A DNA stretch of 64,000 nt from Balaenoptera acutorostrata (GCF_949987535.1 NC_080066.1:88431600-88495599); one strand, 5' to 3'; positions 23,483-35,819 are shown, counted from the first letter of the stretch. The notes: generated by a model from the sequence alone, not told the origin. Made by a program: numbers and translations.

Positions 23483-24556
23483 CACATCTTCTTTATCCAT
23501 TCATCTGTTGATAGGCACTCAAATTGCTTCCATATCTTGCCTATTGTACAAATTGCTGCTGTGAACATTGGGGTGCATGTATCTTTTTGAATTAGTGTTT
23601 TCATTTTCTTTGGATATATACCCAAGAGTGGAATTGCTGGATCATATGGTAGTTCTATTTTTAGTTTTTTGAGCAATCTTCATACTGTTTTCCACAGTGG
23701 CTACACCAATTTACATTCCTACCAACAGTGTACAAAGGTTTCCTGTTCTTCACATTCTCACCAGCATTTGTTATTTGTGGTCCTTTTGATGGTAGCCATT
23801 CTGACAGGTGTTAGGTCATATCTCACTGTGGTTTTGATTTGCATTTCTCTTTCGATTAGCGATGTTGAGCATCTTTTCATGTGCCTGTTGGCCTTCTGTA
23901 TGTCTTCTTTGGAAAAATGTCTATTCACGTCTTCTACCCATTTTTAAATCTGGTTGTTTGTTTTCTGGATATTGAGTTGTATGAGTGGTTTATATAATTT
24001 GGATATTAACCCCTTATTGGTCATATTATTTGCAAGTATTTTCTCCCATTTGGTAGGATTTTTTTTTTTCATTTTGTCGTTGGTTTCCTTTTCTGTACAA
24101 AAGCTTTTAAGTTTAATTAGGTCCCGTTTGTTTATTTCAGCTTTTGTTTCCTGGTCTTAGTAGACAGAGCCAAAAAAATATTGCTACGGTTTATGTCAAA
24201 GAATGTTCTGCCTGTGTTTTCTTCTAGGAGTTTTAGGGTTTACAGTCTTAACGTTTAGGTCTTTAATCCATTTTGAGTTAATTTTTGTATATGGTGTGAG
24301 AAAATGTTCTAATTTGTAGCTGTTCAGTTTTCCCAGCACCACTCATTGAAGAGACAGTAGTTTTTCCGTTGTATATTCTTGCCTCCTTTGTTGTAGATTA
24401 ATTGACCATAAGTACATGGGTTTATTTCTGGGCTCTCTATTCTGTTCCATTGATCTTTGTGTCTGTTTTTGTGTCAGTACCATGCTGTTTTGATTACTGT
24501 AGCTTTATAGTACAGTCTGAAGTCAGGGAGCATGATACCTCCAGCTTGGTTTTTTT

Positions 24557-24856
24557 TTTTTTAAATGGGAATTATTTATTTATTTATTTATTTATGGCTG
24601 TGTTGGGTCTTCGTTTCTGTGCGAGGGCTTTCTGTAGTTGCGGCAAGCGGGGGCCACTCTTCATCGCGGTGCGCGGGCCTCTCACTATGGCGGCCTCTCT
24701 TGTTGCGGAGCACAGGCTCCAGACGCGCAGGCTCAGCAATTGTGGCTCACGGGCCTAGTTGCTCCGTGGCATGTGGGATCTTCCCAGACCAGGGCTCGAA
24801 CCCGTGTCCCCTGCATTGGCAGGCAGATTCTCAACCACTGCACCACCAGGGAAGCC
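24557..24856 (-). mobile_element. CHR-type SINE nested in L1
   Basis: Antisense copy with tail (ttta)n at the left and head ending at 24856. The flanks ccagcttggttttttt (from 24541) and ccagctttgttctttttt (from 24857) are a target-site duplication with small differences. L1 text reads continuously across it ('agcatgatacctccagctt' to 'ctcaagattatttttgctatt'). Open frames 24402-24963 are readings of this SINE. Confidence 0.94.
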
Positions 24857-25404
24857 CCAGCTTTGTTCTTTTTTCTCAAGATTATTTTTGCTATTTAAGG
24901 TCTTTTGTCACACACCTCTTTGGGCTGCTGATACTTGGCTATTTCCATTCTCTCAGTCTCTAGACGAAGTTTTAAAATAATTTTAGGTGACTAGGCAAGT
25001 CTCTTGGATTGAATTGGTTGGGAAGAGCTTGGTTTTAATGTAAGTAGATGTTGTATGATGAAAACACTTTTCCCTAGGCAAAAGACGAATATAGTGATGA
25101 ATGTGGGAGTTTAGCTGAAATTGAACTGTGAATAGAATAAGAGAGTATAGTCCCAGTGGAACCTGAATACACACAGGCATGGAGAGTCTAGCTGTATGAA
25201 TGAATGTACTGCTGCTGTGTCACTCTGCTCTGGTATAATTTCCATAAGCATGAAGTTAGACTAGCTATATTGGAGTCTGTGTTCAGTGAAGGGCTTGGTT
25301 TCTTTTTATGATGAGTTTGTTTACTTGATGCACATGCCAGGAGGTTTGCAGTTTTGTTCTTATAAAAATGACTGGGAATTTAGAGTAGCAGAATAGTCTC
25401 ATCT

Positions 25405-25515
25405 AGAGCACGAGTTCCATGAGAACAGGGATTTTTGCCTGTTTTGTCACAGCATCTAGAATAATGCCTAGTGCATAGTAGATGCTCAGTAAGTATTGAA
25501 TAAAAGAATGGACCT
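25405..25515 (+). mobile_element. L2 LINE 3' tail
   Basis: Text 'gagttccatgagaacagggatttttgcctgttttgtcacagcatctagaataatgcctagtgcatagtagatgctcagtaagtattgaataaaagaatgg' is a well-preserved L2 3' end. Confidence 0.75.
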
Positions 25516-28500
25516 GACATACACCCAGCCTGTCACTTTTAGCAACAGGACTGGGTTCAGAGTGGACCAAATAATTTATGTGTGACTATAATGATGTATG
25601 AGCTAACTCTGCCTCACTTACTCAAAGACAGTCAGCTCAGGCCGAGTTGGAGTTGGTGTTTGATTCTTGTCTGCCCCTCTGTACCAGTGTGTGCAGTTCT
25701 ATTCACTGTTTCAGTGGGTAGCTTCCTACCCCTCTGACTTAACTCTGCTTGATTATGAAGTTATAATTAGCTTTAATTTAACCCTGTAGAACAGAATAGT
25801 AACTATAGCTAATCTGTGGCTGAAAATAGGGGAATATGAATGAAAAGAATTAAAATGAATTGCTTTGAGTAGCCTGAAGTGACAAGGATTAATATGCTAT
25901 CAATTTTCTTCTCCTGAGAAACATGTGGTCACAAGGAGATCTTTCTTTCAGAGGACATTCAAACTTGGGTGTGTGGCTTTTGGTATAGTCTAGCACCACT
26001 GGAATGGTTGAAGTAGATTTTGTTTCTTTTTTTCCCATGCCCTTACCATGGTTGCTCAAAAAGAGCCAATCTAATCTCTTGACTGTAGAGTTATCTGTCA
26101 TCTATAAGCTGAGCATTATCTTGCCAAGTCCCATTGAAAAGCCAATTTATGAAGTGTACTTGGGGCAGTATATAATACTATGTGAAGCATCCCTCCAAAG
26201 GGCAGGGAATATATTTCATATTTCGTAGTGCTAGGAAACTGAAGATTTTTAACAGATGCTTTTTAATTGCCCCAAGAAATACAAGTGTCACGTTTGTTAG
26301 ATTTTCAGGAACTAATGGTCCAAAAGACCCTGTGTTTTCTTTTAGCCATGGTGTGTGCATAGTGGCCTTATGTTCTTTGATAGTGTCACGGTCTGGGTAG
26401 GTACGAAGATCTGTCAGCTGAAAAGCAACTGGGAAAACTGGAGAGGAAGAAAAAGAAAATTAAAATAAGATGTTGGATTGAGAAATAACAAGAAGGGCGG
26501 ATATTTCAGGCTTTCTTTTTTAACTTCAGTAACTGCAAAAAAAAAAAAAAAAAGAAGAAGAAGAAACACAAATGTTTTAATCTATCCCTTCACTTGCAAC
26601 ATTTACATTTTGTAGCTATCCACTGACTCCTATTTCTTCTTTAAACTCTAATTATACAATATTAAACCTACTTCAGAAACTTCTTCACTAAATAAGTATA
26701 AAATGTTAACATGAGGTTATGCTATCACAGCAAGTATTCTCATCCAAAATATTTCAAAGAAACTACAGGGAAGGCCAATTACTGTCTTGAGAAACAAGGA
26801 AGAACTTGTTCCTTTATCCATCACAAATTTATTCTTAGACTCATTGTTTGAGCTTTTTTCCCATGTTATCTTTCATTAATTTGTTCCATCTTAAAATAAC
26901 ATTCGTATTAATATAGGATTAACTGATTTTAGAATAAATAAGTTGTTTAATGGACTCCCTTTCTAACTTCAGGAAGTTAATACTAATGATAACTCTCTTA
27001 GTCCTAATGGTTGCTAAAAAGGATATGCGCCCTACCACATTTAGGGGAATTTGGACGAATCGAATCTAAGTATGCCTGGGTTTGATTAAATATGGAAGAG
27101 GTATTTGCACTTCCTAGGACGTGGAGCCTGAAAGTCCCTGATTTATAACTTAATTTTTCTTTCCTTAACACTTTGTGAAGGGATAGGACATAGAATGCTC
27201 TTTTCTTACGTAGTTCTTCTCTGGATCAATGTGGACTGAGGTGAGACTTATAGATTAGTTCAAAGAACTCCACCTCTAAGTTAGAAGATTGCTCCAAGTT
27301 TTCTCCTCATTGCTCTTCAGAGTCCTGAGCTATTCCAAACATCCATAGGTTTCAGAAGGTTAGCTTCTGGGAAGTTGAGACTTTATAGACGATAAAAAAT
27401 GAAAGTAACAATTCTCTTCCTTCCCTGCTTTTTTGAGAGGGTGGTAGAGATACATGTTCAACTGTATGTAGTTGAAACCACATTGCAAAAAGAAAAAAGG
27501 GCCATTATTAAAACTAAGCCACAGACATACCGGTACTCATGTAACTATTTAGTTTCATACTTGAAATTAGTCCTAAATTCAATTAGTATATTTCTAAGAA
27601 TTGATTTTTGCCAGGGAATTATCCATTACGAGCACATAAAGAATAACTTCTTATCATTCTCTACGATAATTGCTACATTGAGACATTTATCATGACATCC
27701 CATAAGATGTTTCATTGCTCCTGGTGGCATCTCTGGTCGTCACATTGCATTTGCACGGCCTGCCCTCCTTTCAAAGCTGTATTCACCACTTGGGTATATG
27801 GTCACTGAAAGTGTCTACAAGCTTCACCAAGTTGGAGATGTGTTTTTCAGGCTGACATTTTTTACTTAAAAATTAATCACAGGATGCACTTTGGAGAGCA
27901 CAGGTCTAGAAATGGAACAATAACAGAGGATAGTCAAACCACAAACATGTCTAGTCAGTCGAGTTCACAGTGTTGCCACACAGACTGAAAAAAATAACAT
28001 TATTACCAGCAAAAGTATTGTCTTGTCTATAACATTCAGTCACGATCCCTGCGAACATACTTTTTGAACATACATGTGGAGGGAGGTACCCTGTGCTTCT
28101 TACCTTGGAGATTTGAATCCTCTTCCTTATTTTTCTCTTTAAATGAATGAGCTAAAAATGAATCTGAACCATTTGCCAACTTTATTTTTTTCTTCTCAAA
28201 TATTTGAACAAAAATACATATTCAAATCTTCAACTTCTTCTTGTGGACAGCCTATTCCAAGATTGTTTGTTGGTATAAAAAGCAACATTATTTTAGCAAC
28301 AACTAAGTAATCACAGCTTAATTTCTTTTTGAATTGAATTGTTAAGCTGCACAAAGCAATCATTTTTTGTGCCAACTGAAGATTGCTTTTACAACAAAAT
28401 ATGTATCGTAAATATGCTAATCTTAATTTGTATGCCATCTCAGACCTTATGGGAAGGGGTTGCAAATAGGATGATCATGTTGTATTAGCTAGCTCACTTC

Positions 28501-29399
28501 CTAACTTTCACTAATTAATTCATGCGTTATGGAGAATCACCAACACACGAAATAGAAAAGTAAAAATGACACTGTTGAGTAATCACAAGCTGTTGACTAT
28601 AGAATCTTCAGGGAAGGAGGGGCAGTGAGCATTCTTTGGACAACTTAATTCCAGAACGAACAGGCTTTGTTTATTTAAGAGGCTCATTTGTCTGTTTCCT
28701 GATTGCATTCTTATTGTGCAAATGCCAGAGTGTATTACAATGGATAAAATGGGGAAAAAATAAAGTATAATTTAAGTGGGCCAGGAAAGAGTGACAGTAG
28801 ATGTTTGAATGTTCCCTTGGAGTTAATCAGTGGTTCATAAACCTGAAATACTTTATCTCGAGAACTGAGTTTCTGACTCAAGATACATAGGAGAAAATAG
28901 TAGTTGGCTTGAGAAAGGAAGAACCTTGGTTCACATAAATTTATACACAGATTCCTTTATCATGGGAGAATTGTAATTAGGGATTGAGAATCTTGAGAAC
29001 ATGATTGTGACCTAGTTATTCCTGTACTGCAAGTGCTCATAGGAGGTACTGGCTAGACCTGCAAATAATGAATTAAGAGATTCCAGCTGGGATATGATGA
29101 AAGCATTTTTGGGAATCTCTGTATCTTGGCTGGACCACATGGGTTATAACTTGGAGAGGCCTAAACTAGTAGTAGTATATGACAGATTTATAGCCCAATT
29201 GATGCTGGGCATCAGAAAAAAAGGCTGAGGTTAAAAAAAAAATTGACTGGAGAATTATGAGCTTTAAAAGAATTGCCATTGGAAGGGAGGCTGAAGAAGG
29301 AAAGCATGAATTCCTTATATGAAGGGAAATAAAAATAATAAAGATTGATGGTGAGACATTGAATGGGAAGCATAGTGGTTTGTTTTTCACAGCATCTCT
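25516..29399 (+). other. Intronic stretch without recognised repeats or genes
   Basis: Nearly 3.9 kb in which I recognise no interspersed element except a simple A-rich run at 26537-26566. The open frames (25889-26101, 26004-26228, 27399-27695, 28196-28465) have no recognisable domain. A long repeat-poor stretch inside a repeat-rich intron may contain regulatory sequence, but no specific site is identified. Confidence 0.45.
26537..26566. repeat. A17 run followed by (GAA)n
   Basis: Seventeen A then four GAA units. No SINE or LINE body was recognised directly upstream, so it may be a bare microsatellite or the tail of a decayed element. Confidence 0.85.
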
Positions 29400-29640
29400 C
29401 TCCTCTAAGACGCCTTATCCACCTCCGTGCTTCGTAGCTCTCCCTGCCACGTCTTCCACCTAACACACTGTATAGCTTATTGATGATCTAGCTCTTCCCC
29501 TACATTATTAAACTTCTTGAGGACAGGGTTTACGTTTCTGACCACCACTCTCAGCTACTTTTCTGTATCCTCACTGCCAGAGTAGTGTTTGACACATAGT
29601 TGGCTCTCAATGAAAGTTTGCTGAATGAATGAGAGAATGA
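29400..29640 (+). mobile_element. L2 LINE 3' end
   Basis: Text 'attattaaacttcttgaggacagggtttacgtttctgaccaccactctcagc...gtagtgtttgacacatagttggctctcaatgaaagtttgctgaatgaatgag' is the L2 tail. Confidence 0.75.
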
Positions 29641-29675
29641 GCCAGAAATTCATTTTAGTCTGTCTTTCTTCTTGA

Positions 29676-29709
29676 TCCCTTCCTCCCTCCCTCCTTCCCT
29701 TCCTTCCTC
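29676..29709. repeat. CCTT/CCCT pyrimidine-rich simple repeat
   Basis: Imperfect (CCTC/CTTC)n tract of about 34 bases. An unassigned ancient repeat ('gataccaggccacaaaggccaataaaataagatgcctgtactcctggagcttgcagtct') follows at about 29730-29930. Confidence 0.8.
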
Positions 29710-30699
29710 GAGCAAGTGCTTACCAGGATATACCAGGCCACAAAGGCCAATAAAATAAGATGCCTGTACTCCTGGAGCTTGCAGTCTGTTGGGCCAAATC
29801 TAATCCTGTAAATGAGGGAGTCCAGGGCAGGGTGATAGTGCTGGGACAGACATGTGCACAAGGAGCCATGGGAATCTAGAAACAAAAGCATCTAAATCAG
29901 ACTGAGAGGTCAAGGAAGATTTTTCTTGGAGGAATGGAAAATTAAGGGTTTATGGAACCTAGAAGGATGTGTATGAGCTGATGAAGAAAAAGACCTGGCC
30001 TGGAAGAACAAAACAGCATTATCAGGGAAACTGTAGGTAGCTCATTGTGAATGGGGAGATGCCAGAGCAAATGGAGTTTGTAGATAAGCAAAATGGAGAG
30101 TAATTTAGAAATCACTGACTTTACAAGGTGTTTCAGTGTTTTCATTGGATGAGTCAAATATACTAAGATGCCATAATACCTTAGACAAATAGGCAAGACC
30201 GCTCACTATGATCACCCTACCTTTTCATTTCCCAGCTCCCTATTTGCAGATTCCCAGCTTGATATCCTAGGCTAAGGTTTAAGCAGAGCTCTAAAGCAGG
30301 GTTGCCATTTCCCTGCCACCACATTATTTGGAATGTGGAGATATTCGTTTTAGCTTATGATAACTGGTTGCAAGGCTGTAGAGGCTATGTTAGGATGACA
30401 GTCCTTTCAGCCTAATTTTGTCATCTGTGACCGTGGGCAGGGGTTATCTCTGAGAGAATACTCTTGCCTTCCATGTTATTTGCGCATGAACTGTTTCCAG
30501 TCTGTAATCTGCACATGTTCTCTTCTGGACCCTGTTTTTATGTTTAGCCTCTAGGAATGCCCAGCTGTTGGGTAAAGTGGTAGTTCTGTGTTAATTGGAT
30601 CTAATATAACCTCCAAGTTTTAGTATGATTATCTTTTTATATGATGGATTTGTCATCCATATTTGTTCATTTAAATTGATATTTAAAATTAAAAGGGAA

Positions 30700-30835
30700 A
30701 AGAGTTTGAAAAAGAATAGATACATGTATATGTATAACTGAATCACTTTGCTGAACATCTGTAACTAACACAACATTGTTAATCAACTGTACTCCAATAT
30801 GAAATAAAAATTTTAAAAAAATTAAAAAATAAAAT
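30700..30835 (+). mobile_element. L1 3' terminus, sense orientation
   Basis: Text 'gtatatgtataactgaatcactttgctgaacatctgtaactaacacaacattgttaatcaactgtactccaatatgaaataaaaatttt' matches the last ~100 bp of artiodactyl L1 3' UTRs with an A-rich tail. Confidence 0.8.
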
Positions 30836-31195
30836 AGCATCCCATCTCCAGCCAAAAAAAATTAAGTTAAATTAAAGGAACAAAGCAACAGTGATTTTCA
30901 TAAAATTGGGTGCTGTTTTGTGTCTGGAGTTTCCAAATGGGAGACTCGTAGTTGTCCTGATCTCGTGTCATCTGCAAGCCACTGCATACTCTTGACCTTT
31001 CCCGTGTTTTTGATCATTTTAACAGTTCTTGGATTATTTTCTAGCTCATTAAATTTATACTTTTCTTTTTTATAATGCTAAGAAGAATGGGAGGTGTTTA
31101 GGGTGTGCATGTATCTGTACATGATGCCTGCACAAAGTAGATGCTTAGTACGTATTTGCTGAATGGGGTGATATGAGGTATTTTTAAAACATACA

Positions 31196-31341
31196 CCCGA
31201 TTCATCTGTACCATTTTTCTAGATTCCACACATATGCATTAATATACGATATTTGTTCTTCTCTTTCTGACTTACTTCACTCTGTATGACAGCAAAAACT
31301 AACACAACATTGCAAAGCAATTATACTCCAATTAAAAAAAA
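31196..31341 (+). mobile_element. L1 fragment with 5' inversion
   Basis: 31196-31292 is L1 text in complement ('agattccacacatatgcattaatatacgatatttgttcttctctttctgacttacttcactctgtatgac'). Directly joined to it, 31293-31341 is L1 3' terminus in sense ('actaacacaacattgcaaagcaattatactccaattaaaaaaaaaa'). This arrangement is the known product of twin priming during L1 insertion. Boundaries are approximate and I could not fix a target-site duplication. Confidence 0.75.
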
Positions 31342-31494
31342 AATTTGGTGCCTATAATTCCATTTATTTTTAGAAAAATTCCCCAAACCAAATCCTAGAG
31401 TCTTAATGCCTATCATGTAGACAGTGCTTGAGCCCTACAGGTTTATAATGGCTAAGCAAAACAAAAACAAAACAAACAAACAAAAAACATACAC

Positions 31495-32275
31495 TTGAGC
31501 ATTAGCAGATTCCCACTGTCTTTAGGACAAAGTCCAGACTCCTTTGCAAGAACCACCAGACCATTTGCAGTCTGAAACTTACAAACCTTTCTGTTCTTGT
31601 CTCTTGCTTTCACAACCAACAATTCACATTCTGCAATACATGTTCACAGCTCCATGCTTTTACCCTTCTGTCTGGCAAATTCTTACTGACCTGCCAGATG
31701 TGAAAGCTTCTTCCCCTTAGCCCTACTGTGGAAGAATGACTTCTTCACTATTTCTAAAACACCTTGTATGTACTTCCATGATAATGTTAGCCCATCTCGT
31801 CATTTCACTTTATGTACCTATCTCCTCATCTAGGTTGTACACCCAAGACAGAGGTTCTGTCTTATTATTTTTTTTTATTTTAATTAATTAATTTATTTAT
31901 TTATTTATTTTTGGCTGTGTTGGGTCCTCGTTTCTGTGCGAGGGCTTTCTCTGGTTGCGGTGAGCAGGGGCCACTCTTCACTGCGGTGCGCGGGCCTCTC
32001 ACTGTCGCGGCCTCTCTTGTTGCGGAGCACAGGCTCCAGACGCGCAGGCTCAGTAGTTGTGGCTCACGGGCCCAGTTGCTCCGCGGCATGTGGGATCTTC
32101 CCAGACCAGGGCTCGAACCCGTGTCCCCTGCATTGGCAGGCAGACTCTCAACCACTGCGCCACCAGGGAAGCCCGGTTCTGTCTTATTTACCTTTGTGTG
32201 TTAGGGTCTGATATTGTGCTTCTGACCAGAGCTAGGACTCAGCACTGTGTTTTGAATGAATAAATGAAGTGACTA
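31495..32275 (+). mobile_element. L2 LINE 3' region, interrupted by a CHR SINE
   Basis: Left part: 'ggacaaagtccagactcctttgcaagaaccaccagaccatttgcagtctg...ccttctgtctggcaaattcttactgacctgcc...ggttgtacacccaagacagaggttctgtctta'. Right part after the SINE: 'tttacctttgtgtgttagggtctgatattgtg...gttttgaatgaataaatgaag'. This is a long L2 3' piece of about 470 bp without the insertion. Confidence 0.8.
31867..32174 (-). mobile_element. CHR-type SINE nested in L2, antisense
   Basis: A perfect 14-bp target-site duplication ggttctgtcttatt lies at 31853-31866 and 32175-32188. The tail (ttaa/ttta)n is at the left and the head at the right. Short subtype. The frames at 31901-32263 are SINE readings. Confidence 0.96.
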
Positions 32276-33169
32276 GGCCAGTGCCAGGGTCTGAAGATCA
32301 CCCAGTCTTATGGCCCCTGCTCTACGTCATAAGGACAGGAGCCCTAAACTCAGGACAAGCAGACAGGATGAGCAGGCCAAAGATGCCAGGGCATCTGCAG
32401 GGAGGAGTGACCATGGCCAGCTTCTAGAAATCCATGGGGACCTGGCCTGTCTGCCCAGCTGGCCCTCTTCAGAGAAGAGTCCTTGAATGGTGCTGCCCTT
32501 GGTTTCTTGCCAACAAAGTCTGTCCCGAGAGATCAGGCTCAGTCTGAGGCCTGAAGTCTCATTTGCAGCGTTTCTTTAGTTGTTTGCCAGGCATCTGGTT
32601 AAAGGAAATATGACAGACTTCAAGGGACTGATGAGAATCTGAGGTCTCCTTGCTGGGCCACCAATCGTAATTGAGAGCCGTGTTTTAGGAGCGAAATAGA
32701 GATTATTTTCCTTAGAACTGTGATTTTATGTTTGCTGAAGCTTATTTAATACCCAACTGCCCATCCAGTTAGCTTTGTAAAAGCTTACTATTTTATAATA
32801 ATAGGCATTGTGCTTTATATTTTTAGTGCATAATAAGCCACATTGTTTAATTCATGATTTATTAGATTCTGTTAGGGTATCATGAGTAATGGTGGTGTTC
32901 AGTACAGCAGTGTGATTAGATGTTACTGGTTGTGCCACGTGAGATAAATGTGCTTCATCACACGAGCTACAGATATGCCAGTTCCAACATATAATTTGAA
33001 TTGTGTTGTGTATTCTGGGCCATTATTGTCACATAATTCAGACTACGTAGATATAAATATATATGCAAAAACACAAACTTTCAAACATTATTTGAGACAG
33101 TTCCAAAAGATAGATCTCAAAGAAAGATTTCTTTCCTAATTGAAATGCTCTGTTACCTTCCTATGTTCA

Positions 33170-33385
33170 GATAATGTTCAAACTCCTAAGCTTGGCAAAC
33201 AAGACCTCTTATGATCTGGTCCTTGCCTACCTCCCCAACCCCTCCTCCAGGGCTCCCTACCAGCAGGTACCTTTCATTTGTCTGAGGAACCACACCCACT
33301 TCTTCTTTTTGTCTTGCTGTTTCACACTTACAGGTTTTTCCCAGCATTGGTTGCCTTTGTCTGCTTTCAATGCCCTTTGCCTATT
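33170..33385 (+). mobile_element. L2 LINE fragment
   Basis: Text 'gttcaaactcctaagcttggcaaacaagacctcttatgatctggtccttgcctacctccccaacccctcctcc' corresponds to the internal L2 3' region ('ttcaaggccctccacgatctggcccctgcctacc'). Confidence 0.65.
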
Positions 33386-33394
33386 GTTTCTAAA

Positions 33395-34660
33395 ATTTTT
33401 TTGAAACATAGAAAAAATACAGAGAATAATAGGACAACTGTATGTAAACTTTCCACCTGGGATTAACAGATGTTAGCATTTTATGTATTTGCCTCTATGT
33501 GAAATAAACAAACCATAACATATCCAAAAAAGCTGGTGTCTTTCCCTTTTTTTTTTTCATTCCTAGTTCCTTTGCCTTTTTCTCTCCTGAGGCAACAATT
33601 TCTTTTTACAGAAATCATATTATCTTTTCATGAACTTGGTAGGTGGTAGCAGTGAGAACCTTTCATTTATAACGTTCAGAATTTTTTCTTGAAGCCCTTT
33701 TAAAATTTCAGCTTTTTACTTTAAACATATCCTGATATCAAAGTAATACATGTTTTTAATAGACAATGTGAAAAGTATTTTTAAAAAGTCAGAAAAGTGC
33801 AAAGCAGTTGGAAGAAATGCTCACAGGCTCCTGGACAACTGCTATTAATATTTAATATGTTCATTTGAGACCATTTGGAAAAGGGGCAAAAACTACCAAA
33901 CATACTACTATAATCACAGTTGATATTTCCTTGACTTTATTTACTTTTAGTTTTTATTTATCTTTACATAGTCATTTACTTTGCAATCAGGACATAAATG
34001 TAGTTTGTATTATATGTTTATCCACACATACACGTTTAAAAATATTACGTAACCCCGTGTTCCCATTTTGTTGCACATTTGGGCTGTACCTTTAGTTTTT
34101 ATTTTTTCCTGTTATATCACCATATATGTGTAACATCTTTGTACATAGAGCTTTTTCTATATTCACAATAAAGTGAAATTATTGGGGCATGACTATGGGC
34201 ACCTTAAAGCTCGTGATACATACTGCCAGTGTGGCTATACGTGCTTCTGAGTGTCTGAGTCTTGGTTTCCTCTTTGTTACCAACATATGAATTTTTTAAG
34301 TAATCAAAAGAAAATAAATCTTTGCTCATTCCTATTAATAGCCATCAGCTCTTTATAGAATTAAGTTCTTAAATCTTTATCATATTAACTTCAAATATTT
34401 TTTCAAGATGTTTTTGTTTTTATTGGTATATAGATATTTTTGTTAATGTTACATATGCATCTTTTCCTTATGATTTCATCTATGGCTTTTGAGATTTAAA
34501 GAATTCTCCTGCTTCCAAAGATTTGACAATTATTTTGATTTATTTTCTTTCAGATTTTTTTTTGTGGTTTGATTTTTAAATATATTTGATCCTTTAGTCC
34601 AATTTGAATTTGTTGTGGTCTTGAGACAGTACTGAAGTACCACTGTTTTGCCACACCTAG
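33395..34660 (-). mobile_element. Old L1M-type fragments, antisense
   Basis: 33395-33500 ('gaaacatagaaaaaatacagagaataataggacaactgtatgtaaactttccacctggg') and 33720-34230 ('tcaaagtaatacatgtttttaatagacaatgtgaaaag', 'aataaagtgaaattattggggcatgactatgggcacc') carry wording seen in old L1 3' ends in complement. 34280-34660 may continue it ('gatcctttagtccaatttgaatttg'). It is very diverged and could be two or more insertions. Confidence 0.5.
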
Positions 34661-35819
34661 TTTAAACCAGTGATGGATATGGTGGTGGGTAGATAAATTC
34701 CAGGGTCTATCTTACATTTCTTTGTACCTGACTCGTATACGAAGTGTTATTTAAATCAGACGGATGGATGTTACTAAAATGTTGGGCTAACCTAGGACTT
34801 CCCATACTCATGATGCCCCTCTGTGGCTCAGTGGGAATCTGACATTTGTCCCTGAAGGGTGTATTGCTGTTGTTTTCTGGTCGTCCTCCAGCTAATTCAC
34901 GCTGGTCTTTGGCCTTTCTCTTGGAATTATGATCTCTGCCTTCCAGCAGACAATTCACACTCAGCATTAGTCAACAAACCCATTTTCCTTAGGCTCTGGA
35001 AGGTCTAAAACACAGGGTCATTCATCTGCAGGCAGGATGCCTTCCAATCACCTTTCCTCTGGGACCTGCTCACCCATCTCCTGCGGCCTGGCCAGCAGAG
35101 GCCAGTTCGCCTGGCTTGGCCAGCACATCCAGGCCAGCTCTCCTTCCTTAGCTGGCTGAAAGCCTTTTTTTTTCTAGCTCCCCTGCTCCAGAATAAACAA
35201 AAATTCTGTTTATAGCAACAACATTGTTTTTCTGTTTTAAAGGAATGAGTATGGGGCAAGTAATTCAAAAACTGATCAAGAATTGACTTTAAAATAAGCA
35301 AGACTTTGAGTTAAAACAGCTTTTAGAACTACCCAGTTTAAACGTAGTGAGCTCCCTTTCACCCAAAGCATTCAACAGAGATGGGAAAACATTTTAAGAA
35401 ATGGTGTACAGCGGAGTCATTTCATGAGGATAACCTCTTCACTATAAGGTTCTAACGTTATATGAACCTCTCACTTCCCACTTCCTTTGTTTTTCTCAAA
35501 GTTGTTCCAACATTTATAGCAGCAGAGGTCCCAAACAAATTTTTAACTTCTAGGGTCAGTTTGGAAAAAATGAATTCTAAAAAATATAGGAAAAATACGA
35601 TTGGAAAATGGGTTAGTTATCTGCCCCAGGTAGTTAGAAATACAAAGCTTACTCATCCAGTGAGTGAAACACACAAACAAAAAAGTAGTAAGTCTTTGTA
35701 GCTAAGATAGAACTAGGACATCTAACTTCAGACTTGTAGGGTTTAGTGTATGGCTCTATCAGTTGACAATATGTGCATCTTTTAGGTAAATATAAGAATT
35801 GATGAGCCAACTGATTTTT
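34661..35819 (+). other. Intronic stretch without recognised features
   Basis: It includes a G+C-richer segment at 35030-35160 rich in cctggcc/ggccag motifs. The minus-strand open frames (34707-34967, 35005-35301) have no recognisable domain. Nothing else is seen. Confidence 0.4.

Larger units (their letters stand above)
22971..24912 (-). mobile_element. 5'-truncated L1 LINE, antisense, with target-site duplication
   Basis: The poly-A end (as T) is at the left, then the 3' UTR, then ORF2 in complement. Translated on the minus strand, 23482-23676 gives [18 protein letters not shown]... and 23267-23500 gives MEYYSAIKKNEILPFAT..., both hallmarks of the L1 ORF2 C-terminus, now broken between frames. 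A perfect 10-bp duplication cacctctttg occupies 22961-22970 and 24913-24922. About 1.6 kb of L1 is retained once the nested SINE (24557-24856) is subtracted. The element cannot mobilise because the 5' region and most of ORF2 are missing. Confidence 0.92.

Noticed and set aside
23267..23676. Minus-strand frames resembling reverse transcriptase C-terminus
   Set aside because: They are broken remnants of L1 ORF2 in a 5'-truncated element, not a functional gene.
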